A stretch of DNA of 58,388 nt from a virus, in the IMG/VR virus record IMGVR_UViG_3300043331_000279, positions 1 to 58,388 of that record; one strand, 5' to 3'. Position numbers and translations under genes: made by a program. This document shows positions 1-6,939 of the stretch, piece after piece. Position 1 is the stretch's first letter. Each line of letters starts with the position of its first letter. The notes beneath the pieces are model-generated. The model did not search any database and was not told the DNA's origin. It worked only from the letters and a program-made list of their open reading frames with translations.

Positions 1-942
1 GTGCAGGGGCCGGGCGCGGCGAAGATCGCGTGGGGCACCCCCGGCGACTTCAACCGGTGCCGCGCCAACCTCGCCAAGTACGTCAAGCCGCAGCACCTCG
101 CCGGGTACTGCGCCAACCGGCACTACGACGCGCTCGGGTTCTGGCCCGGTCAGCACCACGCACTCCAGCGTCTGGTCGCCTCCGCCGACACCCCGGCGCT
201 GCGTCTGGTGGACCTCTCCAACGGCGAGCGCCCGCCGCTGGAGTGGTTCACCGACCCGCACCTGACCGGTCCCTCACCGGTCGTGGTCACGGAGGACCGG
301 CGCATCTTCGGGCACCTCGCCCAGTGGGGCACCTGCCACATCGGCCTCGGTGGGGTCTGCGTCACCGCGCCACCGTCCGTCACCGACTACGCCTACTTCC
401 GCACCGGGGCGGTGCTGACGGACGAGGGCGAGGTGGCGGTGGGCCACATCACCATGGGCACCGGGCACGCCAAGGAGCGGTGCAGCCACCGGGTGGCGGT
501 GGCGCACTACGACGACACCGGGTTCTGCGTCGCCGACGTCGCGGCCGGTGACGACGAGCACGGCGTGTGGATCGCCGGGATGGTCCGCCCGAGCGCCACG
601 GAGGAGCAGGTGTACGCGCTGCGTTCCGCCGCCCTGTCCGGCGACTGGCGGGACATCGGCGGCAACCTCGAACTGGTGGCCGCGCTCGCCGTGAACGTTC
701 CCGGGTTCCCCATCCCACGCACCTCCCTCGCGGCGTCCGGCGGGCGGCAGATCAGCCTCGTCGCCGCCGGTGTGGTCCCCCCCGGTTACACCGTGCAACC
801 GAAGGATATCGGTGTCATCGTGGCCGCCGCCCTCGACGAGTACGAGGCCCGCCAGCGGCGCAGGGCGACCATGGCCCGGCTCCGGGAGAAGGCGCATCGT
901 GACCCGAGGTCGCGGATGGCGGCATTGGCGCAGCGGCGATGA
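1..942 (+). CDS. C-terminal part of MuF-protease fusion protein (cut by left edge)
   Basis: The frame is open at base 1, so only the last 313 residues are visible. It begins with the motif WGTPGDFNRC followed by YCANRHYDALG, and later has HLAQWGTCHIG and GNLELVAALAVNVPGFPIPR. These are recalled from the C-terminal regions of actinophage capsid-maturation/MuF proteins. The other end of the window carries the MuF and protease part of a similar gene, so this is very probably its tail. Joined directly, however, the two ends are out of frame by one base. The 3' end overlaps the next gene by ATGA. A 15-bp repeated site lies within the coding sequence at 785-799. Confidence 0.75.
   Translation: MQGPGAAKIAWGTPGDFNRCRANLAKYVKPQHLAGYCANRHYDALGFWPGQHHALQRLVASADTPALRLVDLSNGERPPLEWFTDPHLTGPSPVVVTEDRRIFGHLAQWGTCHIGLGGVCVTAPPSVTDYAYFRTGAVLTDEGEVAVGHITMGTGHAKERCSHRVAVAHYDDTGFCVADVAAGDDEHGVWIAGMVRPSATEEQVYALRSAALSGDWRDIGGNLELVAALAVNVPGFPIPRTSLAASGGRQISLVAAGVVPPGYTVQPKDIGVIVAAALDEYEARQRRRATMARLREKAHRDPRSRMAALAQRR
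785..799. promoter_or_regulatory. 15-bp near-palindrome, copy 1
   Basis: GTTACACCGTGCAAC, one mismatch from the perfect palindrome. It lies inside the C-terminal coding part of the fusion protein and encodes GYTVQ. Confidence 0.55.
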
Positions 943-1055
943 AGAAGTTCCGGTGGCCCCGCAGGACCCCGCCTCCCGACCCGGCTCAGCCCCCGCCCAC
1001 GTGGCGGCAGCGGGTGGCCGAGAAGGCGTCTGGGGTCCGGCGACGGAAGAAGTGA
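939..1055 (+). CDS. Small basic protein, 38 aa
   Basis: The ATG overlaps the previous stop (ATGA). The product is very basic (starts MKKFRWPRR, ends VRRRKK) and proline-rich in the middle. Its stop overlaps the GTG of the next gene, so it is translationally coupled on both sides. No family is recognised. The tight coupling inside the head operon is the main support. Confidence 0.5.
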   Translation: MKKFRWPRRTPPPDPAQPPPTWRQRVAEKASGVRRRKK

Positions 1056-1249
1056 AGCGGGTCAGGAGGGATGTCCATGGAGTCTGGCGGTGCCCATACT
1101 GCGGCAGCGACCACTTCACCAACCGGGACGCCAGCAACGGGAGGGTCTGGGTCGGAGGTCCGGCACATGTCGGGCGGCGGCTCCCGCCCCGGTTGAGGTG
1201 CGGAATGTGCAACCGGAAGTTGAAGGGCGGCAAGAAAGGGAAAGCGTGA
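1052..1249 (+). CDS. Small zinc-ribbon protein, 65 aa
   Basis: A GTG start overlaps the upstream stop (GTGA). Two CxxC pairs (CPYC near residue 14, CGMC near residue 50) suggest a single zinc ribbon, followed by a lysine-rich tail (KGGKKGKA). It lies between the capsid maturation gene and the small Gly/Gln-rich head gene, and its stop overlaps the next ATG. Function unknown; the metal-binding role is inferred from the cysteines. Confidence 0.6.
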   Translation: MKRVRRDVHGVWRCPYCGSDHFTNRDASNGRVWVGGPAHVGRRLPPRLRCGMCNRKLKGGKKGKA

Positions 1250-1419
1250 TGAGGAGTCTCACGGGCGGCTGCGGGTGTGGCGGCACCAAGGCGAAGAAGC
1301 AGCAGTTCGTCTACACCAACAGCAGCGGGCAGCAGCAGCAGTACAAGACCGAGTTGGAGGCAAGGGCGGCCCAGATACGGGCCGGGGGCGGGGGTTCGAT
1401 CCGAGTGGTTCCCCGGTAG
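1249..1419 (+). CDS. Small phage head-region protein, 56 aa
   Basis: ATG overlaps the upstream TGA. The N-terminus is Gly/Cys-rich (GGCGCGGTK), followed by a segment of the type QFVYTNSSGQ and a TELEARAAQIRAGGGGSIR end. Short proteins of this pattern are common just before the major capsid gene in actinophages, but I know no experimentally proven role. It is followed by a strong hairpin, so it probably ends this transcription unit. Confidence 0.6.
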   Translation: MRSLTGGCGCGGTKAKKQQFVYTNSSGQQQQYKTELEARAAQIRAGGGGSIRVVPR

Positions 1420-1444
1420 CGCGGCGCGACCAGAACGTGCCGCC

Positions 1445-1483
1445 CGACAGCCCCTTCCCCTCATGGCGGGGGAGGGGCTGTCG
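1445..1483 (+). terminator. Hairpin between protease and capsid genes
   Basis: A GC-rich stem of about 15 bp (CGACAGCCCC... pairing with ...GGGGCTGTCG) with one unpaired T. There is no U-tract. The gap 1420-1613 holds no gene and probably also carries the leader of the capsid gene. Confidence 0.5.
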
Positions 1484-1613
1484 CCTGTCGGTGGCCGGGG
1501 GTACTGTCGTCTCAGAGCCTCCGGCCTGCTCGGACCTAGTTCGGTAGCCACCGCTTGATGCCTATGCGTCGCGGACCAGCGCAACGACCGACTTCCGAGT
1601 CAGGAGACCAGTC

Positions 1614-3233
1614 ATGGACTTCACCGTCAACGACGACCTCTCGGCCTACACGCCGGACGAGATTGCCGACCTCATCACGGCGGGCAACGAGGCGCTGGAC
1701 GCCCTGTTCGCCATCGAGGACCCCACCGACGAGCAGGTGGCGGAGGCGGAGCGGATCACCGCAGCCATCGCCGCACTCCACGCCGAGCAGGCATCCCGCA
1801 CCTCCCGGGTCGAGCGGATGGCCGCCCTGCGCGAGTCGCGCACCGAGGCGACCCTCCCGCCGGAGCCGCCGGAGCCCGACCCCGCGCCCGACCCCGCACC
1901 GGAGGAGACGGCACCGGAGCCCGTGCCGGAGCCGCAACCGGAGCCCGTGCAGGCATCCGCGAGGGAGTCCGCGCGAGCGACCCTCGCCCGGCGCACCACG
2001 CGCCCGCGCGTACCGGAGCGCACCGAGGCCCGGCTCACCATCACCGCCGCAGCGGACGTGCCCGACTTCGCCACCGGCGCGGGGATCGACGACATGGTGG
2101 GCGTCGCACAGGCCACGATCAACCGGATGCGCGGGTTCCCCGACGTGTACGGCATCGAGGGTGCGCAGATGCAGAAGTACCCGGTCGCCACGTTCCGCAC
2201 CGAGTTCCCCGAGGAACTGGTGATCGACCGCAACAGCGACGACATGGAGGTCCTCGCCTATGCGGCACGTGAGGCACGCCTCCCGGGTGGCTCCCTCCGC
2301 GCGGCCGGTGGCTGGTGCGCCCCGTCCGAGACGCTGTACGACTTCTGCGGTGGGGCGACCGCCGACGGTCTCATCGACCTCCCCGAGGTCAACGCCCGGC
2401 GTGGCGGCATCCGCTACACCGAAGGCCCGAAGTTCTCCGACATCTACGCCGACGTGGGCTTCTGCCAGACGGAGGCGCAGGCGATCGCCGGGACCCCCAA
2501 GACCTGCTACACGGTCGAGTGCCCGGCGTTCGTGGAGACCCGGCTCGATGCGTGTGGCATCTGCGTGAAGGTGCCGATCCTCACCAACGCCGCCTACCCG
2601 GAACTCGTCTCCGACGTGCTCAGCCAGTCGCTCCTCGCGCACCAGCACAAGATGTCGGTGAAGGCGATCACCGCGATGGTCGCCGCCTCCGGGTCTGCCG
2701 TCGCCGTGGCCGACTTGAAGGCCACCTCCTCCGGCACGCTCGACGCGGTGGAACTCATCGCCAACACCACCCGGCAGGACTGGCGGCTCGGGTTCAACGA
2801 GACGCTGGAGGTCGTGGCCCCGTTCTGGCTCCGTGGTGCGATCCGCGCCGACCTCGCCAACCGCAACGGTGTCGACCTGCTCGCCGTCTCCGACGGGCAG
2901 ATCGACTCGTACTTCTCGGCCCGCAACGTGCGGGTCCAGTACATCTACAACTGGCAGCCGCTGGGAGCCGGTCAGGAGGGCTACCCGGCCACGGTGCAGG
3001 TCCTGATCTACCCGGCGGGCACCTTCATCAAGGCGACCAACGACGTCATCAACCTCTCCGCCGTCTACGACGCGGCCTCGCTGGTGGCCAACGAGTACAC
3101 CGGTCTGTTCGTGGAGGAGGGCATCGCGGTCATCAAGCGGTGCTTCGAGTCCAAGTTGGTCACGATCCCGGTCTGCGCAGGCGGTATCACCGGAGCGGCG
3201 AACAACACGGCCTGCTTCTCGCTGACCCCGTGA
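1614..3233 (+). CDS. Major capsid protein (HK97-fold) with N-terminal scaffold-like domain
   Basis: 539 aa. Residues 1-75 are acidic and helical and read like a coiled-coil delta/scaffold domain. Residues about 83-110 are a Pro-Glu-Asp linker of PEP repeats. From about residue 135 the sequence has features of an HK97-type coat protein: a long alpha/beta region with ETLEVVAPFWLRG and a YPAGTF segment near the C-terminus. The order protease - capsid - tail supports the call. The N-terminal domain is probably cleaved off by the upstream protease; no cleavage site can be fixed from sequence. A good Shine-Dalgarno (CAGGAG) precedes the ATG. Confidence 0.85.
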   Translation: MDFTVNDDLSAYTPDEIADLITAGNEALDALFAIEDPTDEQVAEAERITAAIAALHAEQASRTSRVERMAALRESRTEATLPPEPPEPDPAPDPAPEETAPEPVPEPQPEPVQASARESARATLARRTTRPRVPERTEARLTITAAADVPDFATGAGIDDMVGVAQATINRMRGFPDVYGIEGAQMQKYPVATFRTEFPEELVIDRNSDDMEVLAYAAREARLPGGSLRAAGGWCAPSETLYDFCGGATADGLIDLPEVNARRGGIRYTEGPKFSDIYADVGFCQTEAQAIAGTPKTCYTVECPAFVETRLDACGICVKVPILTNAAYPELVSDVLSQSLLAHQHKMSVKAITAMVAASGSAVAVADLKATSSGTLDAVELIANTTRQDWRLGFNETLEVVAPFWLRGAIRADLANRNGVDLLAVSDGQIDSYFSARNVRVQYIYNWQPLGAGQEGYPATVQVLIYPAGTFIKATNDVINLSAVYDAASLVANEYTGLFVEEGIAVIKRCFESKLVTIPVCAGGITGAANNTACFSLTP

Positions 3234-3265
3234 CCCGGCAGCCCGACAGACAGGAGGCCGCGATC

Positions 3266-3490
3266 ATGGCCAAGGGCAAGGGCAGGAGCAGCAGCACCCC
3301 GCAGAAGCCGCAGGGCGAGGTGCGGGTGCCCGTCGGAACCGACAACGCCGTCCTGTTGCTGGCGGCAGCAGAGGAGGCGGGACTGGACCCCGGCATCGTG
3401 CGAGTCGAGAACGGCAACTTCGTCGTACCCGCCGAGGTCGCCGACAAGGCCGGGGTGGAATCCATCCCCGACGACACGAAGGAGAAGTGA
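3266..3490 (+). CDS. Small head-region protein, 74 aa
   Basis: Starts after CAGGAGG with good spacing. Basic, Ser-rich N-terminus (MAKGKGRSSS), then a compact domain with LLLAAAEEAGLDPG and VRVENGNFVVPAEVADKAG. It sits between the capsid and tail-tube genes, where decoration or connector proteins are often found, but no family is recognised. Confidence 0.65.
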   Translation: MAKGKGRSSSTPQKPQGEVRVPVGTDNAVLLLAAAEEAGLDPGIVRVENGNFVVPAEVADKAGVESIPDDTKEK

Positions 3491-3493
3491 GCC

Positions 3494-4378
3494 ATGGCAG
3501 GCAAGTGCTTCCCACTGGTCCGTGGCCGTGCCATGCGCGCCACGCGGCTCGATGGCTGCGGGAGGCTCGATCCGGGAGCGTGCTCGGCCATCGTCTCGGA
3601 TGGGTTCGTCTCCGTGGCGTTCACCGCCAACATCGACGAGGGCGAGGAAATCAACCTCACGAACGCCGCAGGGCGGACGTGCGTGAAGGACACCCCGACC
3701 CCCACCCTGACCGGGTACAGCCTCACGATCACCTTCTGCGAGGTGAACCCGGACCTGTACGCCATGCTGACCGGTCAGTCCACGGTGTTCGACGCCAATG
3801 GCGACGCGGTCGGCTTCCGGGTCAACGGCGACGTGGACGCCTCCTCCTCCGGCTTCGCGCTGGAGGTCTGGAGCAACGTTCCCGGCGTCGCCTGCGAGGC
3901 GGGGGCGGAGGGCTCGTTCGGCTACCTGCTGGTGCCGTTCGTCCAAGGCGGCGTGCTCGGCGACTTCACGCTGGAGAACGCTGCGGTCACCTTCACCCTC
4001 CAGAACGCCACCACCAAGTCCGGCTCGGGCTGGGGCAAGGGTCCGTACAACGTCGTCGAGCAGGAGGCCGGAGGTGCCGGGCCGCTGCTGGAGGACATCG
4101 CGTCCGGTGACTTCCTGCACGTCCAGTTGACCACGATCGCGCCACCCGACCCCGACTGCGAGTGCACCGCATCCGGTCCACCGGCCACCGGAGCCACCGC
4201 CGGGTCCCCCGGCACGTGGACCCCCGTGGACTCCTACCCGCCGGAGACGCTGCCCGAACTGGTCGCCGGGTCCGTGACGGCATCGCCCGCCACGGCATGG
4301 ACGGCCGGGCAGTACGTCGTCCTCGGGGACGGCAGCCACGCGAAGTGGAGCGGTACTGCATGGCAGGCGGCCACGTAG
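3494..4378 (+). CDS. Probable major tail protein
   Basis: 294 aa. It begins MAGKCFPLVRGRAMR and continues with a beta-rich domain containing INLTNAAGRTCVK, LTITFCEVNPDLYAMLTG and GSGWGKGPYNV. I recall this pattern from actinophage tail-tube proteins that follow the capsid gene. After a Gly/Thr/Pro linker (about residues 225-250) a short C-terminal module ends TAWTAGQYVVLGDGSHAKWS, resembling small carbohydrate-binding or surface modules. The tail role is inferred from recall and position. A strong hairpin follows the stop codon. Confidence 0.7.
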   Translation: MAGKCFPLVRGRAMRATRLDGCGRLDPGACSAIVSDGFVSVAFTANIDEGEEINLTNAAGRTCVKDTPTPTLTGYSLTITFCEVNPDLYAMLTGQSTVFDANGDAVGFRVNGDVDASSSGFALEVWSNVPGVACEAGAEGSFGYLLVPFVQGGVLGDFTLENAAVTFTLQNATTKSGSGWGKGPYNVVEQEAGGAGPLLEDIASGDFLHVQLTTIAPPDPDCECTASGPPATGATAGSPGTWTPVDSYPPETLPELVAGSVTASPATAWTAGQYVVLGDGSHAKWSGTAWQAAT

Positions 4379-4387
4379 CAAGGGCAC

Positions 4388-4422
4388 CTCTGGCCGGGGA
4401 GAGCAGCACTCCCCGGCCAGAG
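4388..4422 (+). terminator. Hairpin after tail-tube gene
   Basis: A perfect 13-bp stem (CTCTGGCCGGGGA / TCCCCGGCCAGAG) with a 9-nt loop just after the tail protein stop and before the HNH gene. No U-tract. It probably terminates or attenuates transcription of the abundant capsid/tail message. Confidence 0.6.
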
Positions 4423-4460
4423 TCCTGTGGGGCCTACCCTGATGGCGTCAGGAGGTCACG

Positions 4461-5048
4461 ATGAGCGTTCCCGCCCTGCCGGACTACTGTCCGTATACAC
4501 TCGACAATATGTGCTGCGATGGGTGCGGACGAGAGACGGACAAGACATGGCCTGCCAAGGACGGGACGGAAGGGCGCTGGTGCTCCCGCTGTGACGCCCG
4601 CTACCGGAGGCATGGTGACGTGAACCACACGGCGTTCAAGGAACGGACCGACTGTCGCATCTGCGGCGATCCGGGTTTGGTTGGCGACCTCTGCAACCGG
4701 CACTACCTTCGTGCGCTGCGTCACGGTGACCCCAAGGCTGGCGGCTCCGAGCGACGCGGCGTCCTCGCCAACGTCATCTACACCCAGCACGGCTGGGAAT
4801 GGGTAGGGGCAAAGCATCGGGTTCATGGGATCGTCTACGGCCGGTACAACCACGAGACCGCGCACCGGGTGATCTACCGGCTGTTCGTGGGTCCGATTCC
4901 TGCTGACGATGACTATGTTGTGGACCATCTGCCCGCCTGCCCAAAAACCTGCGTGACGCCAACCCACCTGCGACTGCTCCGGCGTGGTGACCACACCCGT
5001 CTTGGCTTCGCCAGAGGAGAGATTGGAGGTGGTCAGATATGGCAGTAG
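4461..5048 (+). CDS. HNH homing-type endonuclease
   Basis: 195 aa. Two Cys-pair zinc sites in the N-terminal half (CCDGCG, CSRCDARYRRHG, CRICGDPG, CNRHYLRALRHG) are followed by an HNH-like core, VVDHLPACPKTCVTPTHLRLL, ending in a DH pair. Free-standing nucleases of this build act as homing endonucleases in phages. Its 3' end overlaps the ATG (5039) of the head-tail adaptor reading frame. Its N-terminus (VPALPDYC, then MCCDGC) resembles the adaptor N-terminus (VAPLPDYC, then GCCPDF). This suggests it invaded the structural operon and captured or mimics the neighbouring 5' end. Confidence 0.8.
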   Translation: MSVPALPDYCPYTLDNMCCDGCGRETDKTWPAKDGTEGRWCSRCDARYRRHGDVNHTAFKERTDCRICGDPGLVGDLCNRHYLRALRHGDPKAGGSERRGVLANVIYTQHGWEWVGAKHRVHGIVYGRYNHETAHRVIYRLFVGPIPADDDYVVDHLPACPKTCVTPTHLRLLRRGDHTRLGFARGEIGGGQIWQ

Positions 5049-5083
5049 ACCCGGTTGCACCCCTTCCCGACTACTGCTGGTAG
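5039..5083 (+). other. 5' fragment of adaptor gene ending at an in-frame amber codon
   Basis: A good Shine-Dalgarno (TTGGAGG) precedes ATG 5039. Fourteen codons (MAVDPVAPLPDYCW) lead to TAG at 5081-5083. The frame then continues without a break into the adaptor (RPVDEGCCPDFG...). From recall, related adaptors read directly from DYCW into P-x-D, so TAG CGG looks like two extra codons. It could be a nonsense change, a programmed readthrough stop or a sequencing artefact. Confidence 0.6.
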
Positions 5084-5134
5084 CGGCCCGTCGACGAGGG
5101 GTGCTGCCCGGACTTCGGCACGCACCCGCTGGAG

Positions 5135-6178
5135 GTGCAGGACCGGGCGAAGGCCCTCGCCGCCCAGACGATGCGGGCGCTGACCGCCTACCGGGTCGGC
5201 GGCTGCCCGGTCACGGTGCGCCCCTGCAAGCGGGGCTGCGTGGAGGGCTCCGCGCACTGGCTGTGGACCGGGGTCACGTTCCGGCCGGTGGCGTGGGGCG
5301 GGCAGTGGGTCAACTCCTGCGGCTGCAACAGCACCTGCTCGTGCGGGCCGCTGGAGGAGATGGCGCTACCGGCCCCGGTGGGGCGCGTGGACAGGGTCCT
5401 CGTGGACGGACAGCCCCTCCCGGTCACCGCGTACCGGGTCGACAACGGGAACCGTCTGGTGCGGCTGGACGGGGGCCTGTGGCCGGTCTGCCAGAACATG
5501 GACAAGCCCGATACCGAGGTCGGCACCATGTCGGTGACGTACCTCAACGCCTACGCGGTCGACGGGCTCGGGGCGTACGCGGCCGGGGTGCTGGCGTGCG
5601 AGTACGCCAAGGCGTGCGCCGGTGCCAAGTGCCGCCTCCCCTCCGGGGTGACCGACATCGCCCGCCGGGGCATCTCCATGACCATCACGACCGGCCTGTT
5701 CCCGGACGGGGTGACCGGCATCCGCGAGGTGGACGCCTACATCCTCCGCTGGAACCCCAACGGCCTGCGGATGGCACCGCGCGTCTGGTCCCCGGACCAG
5801 CGCCCCATCCGGGTGGTCACCCCGCCCGCCCCCGCCCTGCTGCAAGCCCCGACCCAGCAGGACCTCCGGCTCCGGCAGGGGGACGACTACCACGGCACCA
5901 TCAGCGTCACCACCGCCGGTGGGGGACCGGCCAACCTGACCGGGTACACCGCGCTGGCCCAACTCCGCCGGGACGTGGCCGACGCCGACCCCACCGTGGA
6001 CGCCACGTTCACCACCTCCGTGACCGGGGACCAAGTCACCCTGTTCCTGCCGGGAGCCACCACGGCGACGCTCACCGGGGACTACGTGTGGGACGTCGAG
6101 GTGACCTCCGGGACCGGTGAGACGACCACCCTCATGTACGGGCGGGCACTGGTCGAGTCGCAGGTGAGCCGGGTATGA
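5135..6178 (+). CDS. Head-to-tail adaptor fused to a BppU-like C-terminal domain
   Basis: 347 aa from the first start codon after the amber stop (GTG 5135, poorly placed Shine-Dalgarno). The natural start is more likely ATG 5039, giving 379 codons with TAG at codon 15. The body (VGGCPVTVRPC, NSCGCNSTCSCGP, EVDAYILRWNPNGLR) fits actinophage head-to-tail connector proteins. From about residue 245 (LRLRQGDDYHG) a second domain has the pattern of BppU/receptor-binding N-terminal domains: LTGYTALAQLRRD, YVWDVEV and a final VSRV. Its fusion to a connector is unusual. The stop overlaps the next ATG. Confidence 0.65.
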   Translation: MQDRAKALAAQTMRALTAYRVGGCPVTVRPCKRGCVEGSAHWLWTGVTFRPVAWGGQWVNSCGCNSTCSCGPLEEMALPAPVGRVDRVLVDGQPLPVTAYRVDNGNRLVRLDGGLWPVCQNMDKPDTEVGTMSVTYLNAYAVDGLGAYAAGVLACEYAKACAGAKCRLPSGVTDIARRGISMTITTGLFPDGVTGIREVDAYILRWNPNGLRMAPRVWSPDQRPIRVVTPPAPALLQAPTQQDLRLRQGDDYHGTISVTTAGGGPANLTGYTALAQLRRDVADADPTVDATFTTSVTGDQVTLFLPGATTATLTGDYVWDVEVTSGTGETTTLMYGRALVESQVSRV

Positions 6179-6363
6179 GCGAGGACCTGCACGCCACCCT
6201 GTCCCAGCAGGGCATGACGGCGACCATGCCGCAGCCCCCGGTCATGAGCGCCCACCTCGTGCAGGGACCACCCGCCCCCGCGCCGGTGGTGATCCTCACG
6301 CAGGCCGAGTACGACGGCCTCCCCGGCAAGGACCCCGACATCCTCTACGTCATCGTCAACTAG
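6175..6363 (+). CDS. Small virion-region protein, 62 aa
   Basis: ATG overlaps the upstream stop. The protein is Pro/Met-rich and ends in the motif LTQAEYDGLPGKDPDILYVIVN, which recurs at the ends of phage tail and fibre proteins. A short accessory of the connector/tail is likely, but its exact role is unknown. Confidence 0.6.
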   Translation: MSEDLHATLSQQGMTATMPQPPVMSAHLVQGPPAPAPVVILTQAEYDGLPGKDPDILYVIVN

Positions 6364-6371
6364 GAGAGACC

Positions 6372-6920
6372 ATGGCCGCCATCACCTCGGGCGAAATCCT
6401 GTTCAAGTACAGCATCAAGACGGGCTCCGCCGGGAACAGCACCGCCTCCGCCCCGAGCACCTCGCTGGGCAAGTACATCAGCACCAGCGCGTGGGCCGGT
6501 GGCGCGGCCAACGACCTGTTCGACGACATCAGCGGCGCGGAGAACGCGGCCAGCACCGTCGACTACCGCTGCATCTTCGTGCACAACAGCAACGGCGCGA
6601 ACACCCTCCAGAACGCCGTGGTCTACCTGTCGGCGGAGACCGCCGGAGGCGCGGCCATCGCCATCGCCACCGACAACGTCGCCGCCAGCGCGCTCGCCTC
6701 GGCCAGCCCGCAGGCCGCCGAGATTGTCAACGAGACCACGGCACCCTCCAGCGTCAGCGCCTTCTCCAGCCCCACCTCCGCAGGCACCGGCCTCAGCCTC
6801 GGCAACATCCCGTCCGGGCAGGTCAAGGCGTTCTGGGTGCGCCGCACGGCGGCCAACACGGCGGCCCTGTCCAACGACGGCGTGACGATAGCCGTCACGG
6901 GGGACACCGGCAGCCTCTGA
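6372..6920 (+). CDS. Virion structural protein, probable minor tail protein
   Basis: 182 aa after AGGAGAG. The sequence is Ala/Ser/Thr-rich with low charge and reads as beta-strands: ILFKYSIKTGSAGNST, VDYRCIFVHNSNGANTLQNAVVYL, and VKAFWVRRTA before the end. This is typical of phage surface proteins. It lies directly before the repeat-rich tail protein, so a fibre, decoration or baseplate role is inferred. No specific family is recognised. Confidence 0.6.
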   Translation: MAAITSGEILFKYSIKTGSAGNSTASAPSTSLGKYISTSAWAGGAANDLFDDISGAENAASTVDYRCIFVHNSNGANTLQNAVVYLSAETAGGAAIAIATDNVAASALASASPQAAEIVNETTAPSSVSAFSSPTSAGTGLSLGNIPSGQVKAFWVRRTAANTAALSNDGVTIAVTGDTGSL

Positions 6921-6939
6921 CCCCTGAGAGGGGGCGGTC

